Source: Toxonevra muliebris
Lineage: Eukaryota > Arthropoda > Insecta > Diptera > Pallopteridae
Reading direction: 5' to 3'
DNA length: 64,000 bases
Assembly: GCA_963691655.1 (NCBI GenBank)
Contig: OY829326.1
Location: 35,677,989-35,741,988, forward strand
This document shows, piece by piece, positions 11,893 through 24,259 of the stretch (positions are counted from its first letter, which is position 1; each line of letters opens with the position of its first letter). Both the position numbers and the translations under genes were made by a program. The notes beneath the pieces were generated by a model, which saw nothing but the letters and a program-made list of their open reading frames with translations, had not been told where the DNA came from and made no database searches.

Positions 11893-13383
11893 TATGCCCT
11901 TCTAAAATTACAAAACATTGACTTTTTTAAACTAGTTACTTTGAAAAAATAATTAAAAATGGAGTAAACAGTCACCCAAAATGAGCGAAATTCGAAAAGA
12001 AGAAAGCTCAAATATAATTTTTTTTGGTTGTCGTAATGTTTATATTTCGGCTAACAAAAAGATTTCCAATTTTTCACCGGCAGATGTCCAAAAGGTGCAA
12101 AAAATATGCCTATATTTTTTTGCACGGTCCTCGAATAATAAAGGAACTTTATCTTTCTGGGCTTCCCTAATGTGTAAGTATATATGTATGTAGATATATA
12201 AATATATGGATGCCATAGCAGGGAAACTAAACTAACTGCCGCAATAAATATGATAAATTATGGAAAAGCTATTAGCCAAAAAAACATAAACAACCGCACA
12301 AATTGTGGTTTGCAGCCCCTGTGGAAAATATACGAGTACCTACGATTTTCTATGTACATATGTATGTGTGTATGCAAAATGTGTTTGACATTTTTGAATG
12401 GGGTTAAGCATTAAATTGTGCTAAACAACAAACTATTTATTTGATCATTTATTTATGTAAATTGTTATTGCAAACAGAAAATATTTACGATAAGTGAATG
12501 CACTCAGTTTTACATAATACAACAACGTACATATCGATGGTTAGGCTCACAGATGTGTTAAGGACACTTTTGGATGAAAATGAGTTAACTGCATTTTCCA
12601 AGTCTTCTAATATCTTGAAAACAGCCTCGTGGACAGTTGTTGCTAGTCACTTACCAATAAAAGCAGCTCAAGACGCAGTTCGACTGCACTGTTCAGTGTT
12701 AAGTAGTTAAAAATTTTAAATTCGTTACAAAAAAGTTTGACTTCCTATAACTTTCCATATTTTTCAATTAATACATAACAGCACAATTAAGCTCACAAAC
12801 TATCGATATAATGTAATTGACTATTTGCTATAAAATTATAAACAATGGGTACAACTTTTTTTCACAATTAATTTCCTCAAAAATGTGTACAAAAAAATAT
12901 TTCATTGTTGTTTAAAAATTAAATTTGATCTCTTTCATGCTGCAAAATGAAATCCACTTGTTTGTCACTGCAAATAAAATAACATACTTAGTTCAAAAGA
13001 TTTTACATTTCAAAAGTTTCTCATCCAATGTGCACATATGCAAGTTATTCTCTCTAACTATATGTTTGTCTATTTGTCTGTCTGTCTTATCTGTTCAGAA
13101 ACTTACTTACTTAGGCACTGCAGAATTAAATATTCCTTTATCCACATGCATATATAATTGCACACACTACCTAGAAAAAGTATGTTGCCACACATCACTA
13201 TAAACAACAACAACAACAAACATCTTTTCAATAACACTGTGTGACAAAGAAACAAAATTCAAATTATTTTGCCGCAAGCATAGTGGATGTTGTAGGCATA
13301 CTCGAAATTTCGAATACTTCTTCAAATATTTGGACTGAGACAAAAAAAAAACACATGGTTTTTCACAGCAATATTAACTGCAA
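11893..13383. other. intergenic DNA, no gene seen
   Basis: No ORF with recognisable similarity. The 70-codon ORFs at 11981-12193 and 12498-12710 have no domain I know. Contains TGTATG and TCTG simple sequence and an AAC repeat at about 13203-13220. Confidence 0.4.
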
Positions 13384-13395
13384 TATACCGTTAGA

Positions 13396-13719
13396 CCTCG
13401 ACCGTTAGAACGACCTCGATAGCCTAGTGGATAGTGCACTAGACTTTCATCTGGGAGGTTCGGGTTCGATTCCCGTCTTCGTCTGGTGGTTAACTTTTAT
13501 AACTTTCTTATATTCACTATCAATATGAAGTGTATGAGAATTATAAGATAGTGCACAAGTACACACATTGGTTGGTAATGGCAAAACCACCAAGCCGATA
13601 AAAAATTGCCACACCGCCGTTCGGAATCGGCGTTAAACTGTAGGTCCAACTATGTGGTATCACAATGGGCCGTTCAGGCCTAAGTGTGTCTCTCGACAAC
13701 CACTCCAACCTAACCAACC
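13396..13719 (+). mobile_element. tRNA-derived SINE, copy 2, with 12-bp target duplication
   Basis: The head carries an RNA polymerase III type 2 promoter: A box TAGCCTAGTGG (13430-13440) and B box GGTTCGATTCC (13471-13481). The spacing is that of a tRNA gene, but the sequence does not fold as an intact tRNA. A roughly 230-bp non-tRNA body follows and ends near CCAACCTAACCAACC. TATACCGTTAGA flanks it on both sides (13384-13395 and 13720-13731), an exact 12-bp target duplication. No internal poly(A) tail is visible. A second diverged copy lies at 1260-1545. Confidence 0.85.
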
Positions 13720-14246
13720 TATACCGTTAGAAGCACCTTTCTCTCATTTTTTACATAAAATTAAAATATATAAAATTGATTTATAAACTTTGGAGTTTTA
13801 AGCATGTAGTCTGGTGTTCGAGTTTCAAAAACTCAATTTTTTTTTATTATGTATTTCAAAAGTACAATATATTGAGAGTATACTGTAAAAATTATTCCAA
13901 TATTATAATAATATTATACAATATTATATTCCAATATTCAAAATATTAACGAAGTTATAGCACATAACCGAGAGCACCTTTTGGTTAAACTGTATGTGTT
14001 GTTAAAACTTTAAAAGCGTTTTTCTCGAAACAACGTTTTTTTGACCGGCCCAGGGGTTTAAAGAAATCCTATATACCCGATTGGGCTGAAATTTTAAAAC
14101 ATTATTTTACACATCAATGGCTCTCGCAGATAGTAGAATTTTTTATTTTTAATCATTATTTCCTATTTTTTTATCCTGATTTTCAACAAAAAAAGCACGA
14201 TTTTTTAAAATTTTGTTTTACTAGTCTGCCATTTTGCCATTTTTTA

Positions 14247-15527
14247 TTGGGAGTATGAATGTATAAACTCGTAATTGTGACTAACTTCATATCTATCATA
14301 CGCGCCATTTTTTTTACATTGACAGCTATTCTATCTCGAAGAGCGCCAAAAATACTATAAGAATTGATCTGTCAAATAATTTTCATAATTTTACAAAAGT
14401 GTTTTACTATAGCTGAAAATATCGAATTTCGTGCCAACAAAACAACATTTGCGAGAAGTTTTAATTTGCTTCTTCCATTTAAAGAAAAACGCAACTGAAG
14501 CACATCGTTTACTCACTGAAGCTTATCCTGACTGTGCTATAGACGTTAGAATGTGTCAGGTGTGGTATGCCCGTTCAAAAGTGGTGATTTTGATGTTGAA
14601 GACAGGGAACGTTGAGGTGACCCGAAAAAGTTCGAAGATGAGGAATTGAAGGCATTACTCGAAGAAGATTCATGTCAAACGCAACAAGAACTTGCAGAAT
14701 CTTTAGCAGTTGATCAATCAACCATTTCTACACGATTAAAAGCATTGGGAATGATTCAAAAGCAAGGAAATTGGGTGCCGTACGTATTGAAGCCGAGAGA
14801 CGTCGAACAACGATTTTTCACATGTGAGCTGCTGATTGAACGACAGAAAGGGTTTTCTGCATCGTATTGTGACTGGCGATGAAAAGTGGATATGTGACGA
14901 TAACCTAAAGCGTAAAAAATCATGGGGACCGCCCGGATATGCATCAACATCAACAGCAAAGCCGAACATCCATGAATCCAAGCTCATGCTGTGTATTTGG
15001 TGGGATATGAAAGGTTTCGTGTATTATGAGCTGTTGAAACCGAATGAAACGATCACTGGCGACCGCTACCGACTACAATTGATGCGTTTGAGCCGAGCAT
15101 TAAAGGATAAGAGGCCAGAATATGAGAATAGACACGACGAAGTTATTCTTCTGCACGACAATGCTCGGCCGCATGTTGCAAAGCAAGTAAAAACATACTT
15201 GGAAACGCTGAAATGGAAAGTGCTACCCCACCCGCCGTATTCTCCAGACATTGCTCCTTCTGATTACCACTTGTTCCGATCGATGACACATGGCCTGGCT
15301 GAACAGCACTTCCGTTCTTTCGAAGAACTCAAAAAATGGGTCGATTCGTGGATAGCCTCAAAAGATGAGGAGTTCTTTCGACGCGGAATTCGCATGCTAC
15401 CAGAAAGATGGGTAAAGGCTGTGGCTAACGATGGACAATACTTTAAAGAATAAATTTATAATCACTTTTTCACAATAAATGTCCGAATTACGAAAAAAAA
15501 ATACGAGTTTATACATTCATACTCCAT
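14247..15527 (+). mobile_element. mariner element, mauritiana/Mos1-like, nearly full length but mutated
   Basis: About 1.28 kb. The ends carry a perfect 24-bp inverted repeat (14250-14273 and 15502-15525), next to TA. The transposase reads from about 14431 (MPTKQHLREVLI, HLKKNATEAHRLL) to the stop near 15452 (WVKAVANDGQYFKE). The catalytic region is in one frame from 14836: VTGDEKW (first Asp), LLHDNARPHVA (second Asp), SPDIAPSDYHLF (third Asp) with exactly 34 residues between the second and third, i.e. DD34D. A frameshift near 14575, a TGA near 14614 and a second frameshift near 14845 split the N-terminal part, so no intact enzyme is made. The wording closely follows Mos1 as I remember it. 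Confidence 0.93.
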
Positions 15528-15833
15528 AATAAAAATGTGTAAATCTACTACCTGCCTGAATGACAAGTCTACAGAATGGTATTCTATTTATATATTTTCT
15601 CTCAGATGACTTCAAGTGCCTGAATCACCCGGGCCAGCCACACACCTTTTTTTTTTAGGTGTCCACTTTGGGCGTAAAAAACAAACAAAATATTGTAAAA
15701 TAAACCACAATTTTTTTTTTTTTTTATGTTAATAATAACATATAAAAAAATTGAAATGATTGTATTTTATTTTGTTATAATAAAAAATTTCCGGAAAAAA
15801 CCTTGAAAATTATGCCAGAACACCAGACTACAT

Positions 15834-16610
15834 CCTTAACTTAATATACACATGTCCATTTGAAACTCGGGTTTTAAGGGTGTATTCGGCCTACAACCTG
15901 TAAGTCTTGTTCAAAGTAATTTTTCACTATAACACAGTGTAATTGTAATAAATAGTTTTTTATTTGTTTTTACATCAATATGTGTGGAACTACAAGGTAT
16001 TTTATTGAAATATCCATTATACCATATTACGAAGAAAAAAAATTGGTTCATTACAATTGATAGAATTGACTTGATAAAAACCATACATACGACAAAATGG
16101 CTTCACTGGGAAAATGCAAATAAGCCAAAATGGTCCAAATACGAGCAGCTGAAATTTTAACAGAATTATATATACACTTATAGCCACAAACTATAAAAGA
16201 ATTACCTTTTTGTTTAATTCACTACTAAAGTTTTGGTTTATTAGTAAAAGTATTACACTATACAACAAAATGAAAAAAATTGCAACACCCATCTCCAAAG
16301 TGGATAATACCTAATCTTTTTTGAACCGCTAAATCCGAATCAGTTTTGTCGGGGCAACTTAGGTTTTTTAGATATAGATTTTTTAGACATGGATCGCCAT
16401 TTTTTCGAAATAAAAAGTAAGGCATCTATATATTTTCAAAAAGACGATTAAACTATCTTTAATTTGAATATTTATTAATTTTTCTGTTCCATTTCCGTCA
16501 AAAGTTATAGAAATTCGAAGTTGAAATTGTTAAACCCCACTTTTTTAAATGAGTCTTTTCAAAAATTTTATCAAATTTTATCAAATATCAGATTTGTTCA
16601 ATACTGTGCT
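15834..16610. other. AT-rich intergenic DNA, no gene seen
   Basis: No coding or RNA feature recognised. ATGTAGTCTGGTGTTC at 13804-13819 reappears inverted at 15818-15833, on either side of the mariner, so the mariner may sit in an older element. Confidence 0.4.
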
Positions 16611-16830
16611 GCTATGCGATGCTAATACGCCATACATAAAGCAAACATATATGATGCGATACAAATACGTTATTATGCGATGCGAACATACCATTTAACA
16701 ATTATGCTAAACAAATGTAAGCGATGCCAACATATGCGATGTAAACTACCAAGCAATTCACGTATGCGATGCGAACACACCACAGAGTCGATGCGAACGC
16801 ACCACATATGCGAAGCAAATACACCACAAC
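16611..16830 (+). repeat. degenerate minisatellite, TATGCGATGCGAACACACC-type unit
   Basis: About eight imperfect copies of a roughly 20-28 bp unit built on ATGCGATGCGAAYACRCC. The ORF across it is a by-product of the repeat. Confidence 0.75.
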
Positions 16831-16984
16831 AGTATCACAGTATTGAGTTGAGTTCATGGGAACAGTTAGTCACTAAATCAACACGAAGCCGAACAGATCG
16901 AATTCGAATAAAAAGGAAAAGTTATAACTAAACATAAATTGTGTTTTATTTCCCAAATCAAACAAGATTCATGTGTGATGTTAT

Positions 16985-17190
16985 GCAAATGGCGGCTATC
17001 GACCAACGATATATGCAGAGGCTGTGGAATCGGTGGAGCATCTGCTGTGCCATTGCCTTCATTTCAGAAACGACGGCTGTGAACTTTTGGGGCTAGGTTC
17101 TTTGATGGACTAGACATAGCTGATGTAAAGATTTCACATCTACACAGCTTTCTCGTCCAGACTCGTCTCAGATTCTCGTCGTCAAAGGAT
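16985..17190 (+). mobile_element. LINE C-terminal fragment with Cys/His motif
   Basis: In two frames reads ICRGCG, then VEHLLCHC, then LLGLGSLMD and ADVKISHLHSFLVQT. This is the CCHC-like motif and C-terminal tail of a Jockey- or R1-type LINE ORF2. One frameshift separates the Cys pair from HLLCHC. No poly(A) tail or target duplication found; a very degraded relic. Confidence 0.6.
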
Positions 17191-17912
17191 CCAGTCTGGA
17201 TCGGCAGTGAACCGAACAGATACGGAAGGTCACCCAAATATAAACGTAAGGCATCACTCCGAGTGGAAGTGCGTAGCTCACAGCCCTGTATCGCTGTCAT
17301 GTCTACAGTTTAGTGCTTACTTCAAGCGATTTTTTGCAACTCCATACTATAAAATGAATATTAGCACTAGTCGAAACCTGCACTTCTATTGTTAAAATTT
17401 TTGATGTCGAAATTTCGTTGTTAAATTTGACAACATACTTTTTCCACATAATGTAAGTATGTGCATAGGATAAAATTGCATATTGCACATCGTAAATTTC
17501 CGTATCCGTTTCGTGCAAATGTTATAAAGCGATTGTTATAGTTGTCCCCTCAATCCCCCATCCGTCCCGATGACTTTTCTACCACAAATATTTGATAAAT
17601 TCTTCTTCTTCTTCTACTTCATCTCTAAATTTAGGCATCAATGTTTACTTTAGTTTGCATGTAAAGTAAAAGTAAACATCGTTTGGTTGTCAATAGAAAA
17701 GAAAACAATTTTGCTCTATAAAGTTCATTTTAATATTAACACAACAACAACAATGACGACAGCAACAAATTGAAAATAAGACAATAGCTTTGCTGCTGTG
17801 TTTTGTTAATATTTCAAAGATTTTAGAATACGACCATTGAAAAGGTTTGATTATATTGAGAAATTTGTGTGTCTTCTTTTGTTTCCATGATAGTATTCTT
17901 TGAAATATAAGT

Positions 17913-18787
17913 AGGGGAGTGTCGTCAGGATTGGAGCATATTTTGACTTTTGCTCATAATTTCTACTGAATTTTTATTAATGTTGTATATCGTTGAAAAG
18001 ATCTCACAAGTTGCAATGTTTTTGCTGAACATTAAAATATAACTGGGTTAATAGTTCAGTAGTTATAGACATTTACAAAGAGCAAAAATTATAGTCAGGG
18101 TCGGAGCACTGCTGTTAGGGTCGGAGCACTGTGTAAATCAATAAGAAATGAAAGAATATAATTGAAAATAACATGAAAATCAAAAAAAGAGGAAAAATTA
18201 TACTTGTAAACTATGAAAAGCGATCCCTATGTATGAATTTTAAGGAAAATTAGATTTTTTTTATACACACACCATACGATACGATAAATTGGCACGAAAA
18301 ACACGCACGAGTGAAAAAAAAAAATGTATTTCCAGAGTCAAAATGCATCATTGCAACAAAATTTTTGGTGTTCCGACCCTGATTACAAGTACTGTTCCAC
18401 CCTGATAACACACGTCATTTAGTTTCGCATCATTTACAGCATATTCGCGTTATGCAAACACCATGAAATGCCACATATTTCCACTTATTAAACCTTATTA
18501 AACAATTTTAGTTAACTTATTTGATGTTAGCATGTTATTTTTTAAATTAAACCATTTTTTCTGGCACTGCTAAAAAGTTTTTTTTACTCTTCTTTTAGCA
18601 CCCGATCACTTTTCTTCTTTTAACACTTGTATAGACTTCACGCTCTGAGCTCGAAATGGCATGAACATTTTGCTTTTGTCATGACAAATAATACTGTATA
18701 TTAACTTAACGAACGCCAGTGAGATATAACCGAGAAAACGACACTGTCCCGACCCTGACAGCGCCCCGACCATGACGACACTCCCCT
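17913..18787. mobile_element. non-autonomous inverted-repeat DNA element of unknown superfamily
   Basis: The outer 15 bases AGGGGAGTGTCGTCA (17913-17927) are perfectly inverted at 18773-18787. Subterminal copies of GGGTCGGAGCACTG occur twice at about 18099-18131. In inverse orientation on the right, CCGACCCTGA appears at about 18375 and 18750, with near copies at about 18397 and 18765. Repeated subterminal motifs of this kind are typical transposase-binding sites. No coding capacity. I could not see a clear target duplication, so the superfamily is open. Confidence 0.75.
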
Positions 18788-20875
18788 GCATATATAATAA
18801 GGTGGAGTGAAAATCAATTTTTTTTCTTTTAACCTCTCTGGAAAGTTCGCATCAAAGTTAAAATTTTCAATTACTAAAAATTCGACGTACCTCTTTTATA
18901 TCTTGTAAAAAAATATATTCTTGTTAGCTTTCGAGGGAATACAAATTGTTTTCGTAGGTTGTCAATATCAGATGTTATAGCGAATTGTCTGAAACAATCC
19001 GCAAAAATGTTTAACCCTTTATAACTCATGGGTGATCGTTTCTTTCGAAAGAGTGCTTATACCACCGCCAATGCAGGCCTAACTACCATATGCATATATA
19101 ATCGAAGTAGTTTGTAGATTAAAGAGATCTGAAAATCATTTGGCATACATTTACGTAGACTTTTTATTAAAAAAATTGATAGAATAAGTTTTTATATTTA
19201 TGTTTTTAACAAGTGAATTTTTTTTTTTTTTTTTTGCGTACGTTTCTATTTCATCTCACTGTCAAAATGTTCAAGTTACCAAAATTTTCACATTTCATAT
19301 AAACTACATATTTACAAGAATACATCTGTACACATTTGATTTGAGTTAACAAAAATTATAACAACGAGCAGCAGTAATGCCGGAGATCAGAATACGTCCG
19401 GTTCATAAACGGACATCCGTTGATTCGCACGTACTGACTAACGAGGGTGGTGGCGGTGTTGGTCGGTTGTGCCCCAAACTCGCTCAATTTGCAACACGCC
19501 ATCATAGATTTTTTGCGCATTTTTGTTTAATATAACTCTCAGCATGAAATTCAAAACTCGCCCTCTGAAAGTAGTACGTATGTAGTATAAATTAACAAAA
19601 AAATAAAAAAAAAATTAAGTATGACGTATACGCAGTGAAAATAAATGGGGGGAGGAAGGGGATGGTGAAGGTGAAGAGGGGTTTGTTGGAAAGAAACAGT
19701 GTGCAGATTGCATTTACTGCAACTACCAACACAACTTATACTATTTGCTACTACTCCTACTGCGCTACTGTACAAACAAACGACTGCTGATTTTTTTTTT
19801 ACAATCTACAGTGACTGCAGTTGCTGTCGTTGTGGCTGTCAGCAGTCAAAATTTCTCCTGCGCACGGAAGCACATTTTTCACACTGACCAACGCCCCTGC
19901 TAAGCTGCTGACATTCGTTGGCAAAATGTTGGTCAGTAAATTTCAGTTTTATGCTTATTTTCACTTTTTGTTTGCAATTATGAGCGCAACTGGCATCTGA
20001 ATTCGAGCACCAGAGTTCCATTGGCATGAGGGGAGGGGGAGAGGATAAAAAAAAATATAAAAAGGAATCATAAACACACACACCCGAAAAACACATAGAC
20101 AGACAGCAAAATAAATAAAATACGCTGAAGCAAACTATCTAGAATGGTACAATACTAAATTTTCGTACATGACCACCAACCATTCCGAACATTCCGAGCG
20201 AGCGAGTTGGTTAAAGTTGCCATTTGCAATAAAAAGCAAAAAAGGATAAAAAAAGAAAATCTCGTTAATTTATACGCGCGCACTATTTGAGTTTTCATTC
20301 AGAAAGGACGACATATTTGATGTGAATGAGTGAGTGAGTGAGTGAGTGTGTGTGCGTGTATGTGAGTGTATCTGTATGCCATCACTGTGATAGCACAATA
20401 GTTTGATATCAACAGCACAACATGTCATCGCGATGCTCTGTTTATGACACAAACATTTCAAGTGTTTATTTATTTTATGAACTGAAATTGCAATGAGAAT
20501 GCACTCGCTTCAAGCTGATTTGTTATTGATATATGTATGTTAGCATATATGTACACTAAATTTGACTGTAATAAATCTCATGAAATATGCATACAGTATG
20601 AATTTTTTAATTGCAATTGTACATACTTACACAGAAATCAAAGTGTGATATTAGCAATATTTAATCAAACCATTTACATATTTACACTGTATAAAAATAT
20701 GTTAAGGCATGATCGTTACACAGAACCTTTGTACTAACAAATACAAATGCACTAACTTTGGAACCAAATCCCTTTAAAAACGCAATGCTTGACATTTGGG
20801 CCTCCACATTTAACGTTATAACTATTTATAAATTTGAACAATCCATAACCAAAAATATATTTCCTAAGTGATTAC
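18788..20875. other. intergenic DNA, one less AT-rich block
   Basis: No recognised gene. The block 19370-19520 is richer in GC and CpG than its surroundings and could be a regulatory or 5' non-coding segment, but no ORF or promoter supports that. A (TGAG)n microsatellite lies at 20327-20348. Confidence 0.4.
20327..20348. repeat. (TGAG)n microsatellite
   Basis: Five or more uninterrupted TGAG units running into a TG-rich tail. Confidence 0.9.
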
Positions 20876-22490
20876 CAGGGAGCGGATTTTGCGGACCTAA
20901 AAACTAAGAAAAAGGCAAAATAAAATTGCAAAAAAGGCACTAAAAAACAACAAAAAAGGCAGCATAAAGCTAAAAAAAGTCACTAAAAAATCTAGAAGTC
21001 ATTTACAATTAAAAAAAAAAATGCTTTTTAAAACGAAGTTTTACATCTATCGATATGTAGAATTTTATATTTTAAGTACTTAGCACTTATTTAATAGAAA
21101 TCTTAGTTCGTATAGTTAAAGACATTATAGAGCTTACTTACATAAAAAATTGATTTTTAAAACAAAAAAATATGAAGTTAAAGGAAGCAAGGTTAAAAAA
21201 GTGGCACATTTTTTCATGGGATGGCGTCTGTTACAAAAGCAAAAAAGACGAAGGAACCCGTTTTCCGTTTTCAACCAAAGGGCCAGCATTGACCTTGTCT
21301 TTCGTTTCATAAATCGAAATGAAAACAGGTTTTTCATGAATTTTGGACCAGATTTTTAAAGGTTTCTATCGGTTTACATCCTGCACATAATATTTTTATT
21401 GTGACAAAAAGAAAAAAATTTTTTGTTTCTATTTGTGCTAAAAATTTCAGTGACAAAATATTGGCCATTAAAAATAGTAAAAGGTTAAAAAGGCACAATG
21501 TGTAGAAAACCACAAAAAAGGCATTACAGTCAACCCTCGAAACCGTGAACTAATAAAAACCAAGAGATTGTTCACGTTTGCGATTGTTGAAAAAAAGAAC
21601 GGAAACTTTATGATCTTACCATAGAATAATCTTTGCCTTAAATATTACCTTGTCTCTTAAGTTCTTGTGGCAAACACACAATGCCGGTCATATCATTTGC
21701 AACCAAAATCACTTGCACTTTAAATTACTTCTTAAGCTCACTAAAATAATTTTTATCAAAAATCTTTTTTATTCAAAACAAAGTGTATTTATTGCCATTT
21801 ATTATAAAAAATTAAAAGTACAATATTATGTTGCAAATAAAAAAAGAAAGAAGTAATATTACATTAAAGCCTGTATTGAAGAGGTCAAAGCATTTGCAAC
21901 TAGAAAAAGTTAATGTGAAAATTGAAGAAAAATCTAAAAAGTTTTCAAAACTTTGTCGCATAGTCATTATAAGGGAACACTATTGGATGTCTACGTGGCA
22001 TTGGCTCTATTAAATGTATCGTCTGACCGATCAAATTGCTTCCATTGCTTTTGAACATTCTCATACAGATCCTCCCTTTTCTTAAACGTATTCGTGCCAA
22101 TCTTTTGCTTTACTTTTAATTTTTTATAATAAATGGCAATGAATACACTTTGTTTTGAATATAAAAGTTTTTTGGTAGAAATTATTTTAGTGAGCTTAAG
22201 AAGTCATTTAAAGTGCCAGTGATTTTGGTTGCAATTGATATGACCGGCACTGTATCTAGAGGATTCCCGAAACTATTAAAATCATGAAAATTAATACACA
22301 ATTTCTAAGAAATTTCGTTCTCTTTTTAAAATAGTCAATGAAGAAAAATTTTTTTTACATTAGTGGATGTTTACGTTAGTGGATGTTCACATTATCGAAC
22401 GTTGACTGTACTTAGAAAAAAGGCATTAAAAACTCGAAAAAGGCACTAAAACATTGAAAAATGCAAAATTTTTGATTTTTAAAATTCGGG
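20876..22490 (+). repeat. older AAAAAGGCAC-repeat unit, split by a pogo-type insertion
   Basis: Variants of AAAAAGGCACTAAAA recur at 20915-20990 and just left (21489-21525) and right (22411-22465) of the pogo-like element, in the same orientation. It begins near CAGGGAGCGGATTTTG, which looks like a hAT-type end, but I see no matching right end, so the borders are uncertain. No clear coding sequence. Confidence 0.5.
21527..22408. mobile_element. pogo/Tigger-type fold-back element
   Basis: Starts CAGTCAAC and ends GTTGACTG, with TA on both sides (21525-21526 and 22409-22410), as in the pogo group of Tc1/mariner. The arms are long inverted repeats. The left-arm segment 21655-21815 (AATGCCGGTCATATCATTTG, ATTTATTGCCATTTATTATA) reappears inverted at about 22110-22250. 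Near 21830-21900 the left arm reads IKKERSNITLKPVL, like the start of a pogo/CENP-B helix-turn-helix. The element therefore looks like two head-to-head 5' ends of a pogo element with the transposase body lost. Confidence 0.8.
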
Positions 22491-22530
22491 TATCAAAGAG
22501 ATAAATCAATGAATAGGTTTTTATTGAAAT

Positions 22531-22562
22531 GGAGGGGGTGGGGGGAGGGGGGGGGGGGGGGG
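22531..22562 (+). repeat. G-rich tract, G-quadruplex-prone
   Basis: 32 bases of almost pure G, with a final uninterrupted run of 16 G. In very AT-rich surroundings it stands out. May be length-variable or an assembly-sensitive spot. Confidence 0.85.
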
Positions 22563-22984
22563 AAAGGAATCTTTATAAAATATAAAGTCCAACAGACTTG
22601 GCCTTACATTGAAATATTTCGCTTTGCAATGTGGAACCAATGTTGACCTCCTAACTGAGGCTAAGGTGGGTAATAATATATCAATCCTCACGATTGATAA
22701 ATCGCCTGTGTTAAAGAGTGATAAAGGATTTCTAACAAGGATCTTTATAGATTTAAATAAAGTAAATAAAAAGTATTACAAGTGAAAAAAGAGGAGTACC
22801 AATAATAAAATCTATTAACCCAGATGCGCTCAATGTCAATGAGAAAAAAAAACCAAAGTAGTCATTTTGAATGTAGTTTTTGACGCATCGTCACGATCTT
22901 CAGAAATCATAAATTCTATCAGAGCAAACAACGTTGAATTTTTAACATATTCAGATTTATCATCAAAAACTAAGCAACACCTAT

Positions 22985-23640
22985 GCAGACATGAAGCAGA
23001 AAATTGAACTAGTTATCGAAAACCGAGCAAAAGCTGGCATCAGAATAAAAGTTGGCAAAACCAAAGTCCTCCGCATTAATACCGAATGTACTCTAAATTT
23101 CTCTATCTGTGACAAACCGCTAGAGAACGTGAATCGTTTTTGCTATTCGAGCTGCATCCTTGATAAAAATGGTGGCTCGTGTTGTTGCAAATAGATTAGC
23201 GAAAAGCAGGCAAGCATTTGGCGCTCTAAGCTCGGTGTGGAAATCGTGTATCACTTCCCGTCAAACTAAACTTAAAATCTTTAATTCGAACGTAAAATCA
23301 ACATTATTATCTGGGTGCGAGACTTGGAACGCGGCCCCAAAAGATATACAATCCATGCAGATCTTTGCCAATAATTACGAAGGAAATTTTTAGATGAAAA
23401 TGGGGCGGGATTAGCCACACTAAACGCAAACCATACGATGACATACCCAGACAAGCACATTGTGTGGAATCCACAAGGCAGTAGATGCAGAGGACGGCCT
23501 GCATACACTTGGAGAAGCCACCTTGTAACCGAGAACTGTAGAAACTGCAGATAAGCTGGAACGATGTAAAAATACGCAGACTGGAAAATTCATGTAACGG
23601 CCTTTTGGTCCTCAATGCATCAATAGGAACAGATATATCA
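22985..23640 (+). mobile_element. LINE reverse-transcriptase C-terminal fragment (RTE-like or related)
   Basis: In shifting frames reads AGIRIKVGKTKVLRIN, RLAKSRQAFGALSSVWKS, LKIFNSNVKSTLLSGCETW, then DIPRQA, WNPQGSRCRGRPAYTWR. This is the end of an endonuclease/RT polyprotein of non-LTR elements, spanning the thumb region and C-terminus. At least three frameshifts. No catalytic YADD box remains (NTYAD at the start is a remnant at best). Clade assignment is by memory of wording and uncertain. Confidence 0.8.
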
Positions 23641-24259
23641 AAAACTGTATTTTAAATTACTACTTTGGATGCTAAGTCTGAAAAACGCAAGCCTGTGCAT
23701 TTAAAGAGTTATTTATTATAAACTGAAGCAAAGAGATTTGCAATCAAAAACAAAACAAAGAAATTGTATAACTGGGTCTTTGGGTGAAGTGAAGGATTAC
23801 ATACTATTTAAATAAACAATTTCCTGAATCTACAATATACAAATAAGCTAACAAACGAACAGCAGTATATGAAAATCGCATATTAATTTTTATTCATATG
23901 TACTTAGTGTTTCATGTATGACTTGCCTATGTGTATGTATGTCTGTATGCACTTGTAAGTAAATAGATAAAAAATTTCATTTTGTAAAATGTCAAGCAAT
24001 GAGATATTTACACACACACACATTGAAATAAATGCATAGATTTGCAAAGACATCAGTTTGCATATTATGCTGCTAATTTTAATATAAAAAGAGAATCCAT
24101 TTGTAGCAACAACAATAACAATAACAGCAACTGAACAAAACTGAACAAAAAAAACATAATATGATATGTAAAATAAAAGGAAGAAAAATACAATATAAGA
24201 AGAAAGTTCTACGTCAGGGTGTGTTCACAATAGTGCGTTTTTTTATACACTCATATGTA

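Noticed and set aside
16680..16931. 83-codon ORF
   Set aside because: Read across a degenerate minisatellite; no protein similarity.
19370..19520. GC- and CpG-richer block as a possible gene or promoter
   Set aside because: No ORF, splice pattern or core promoter motif found; kept only as a note on composition.
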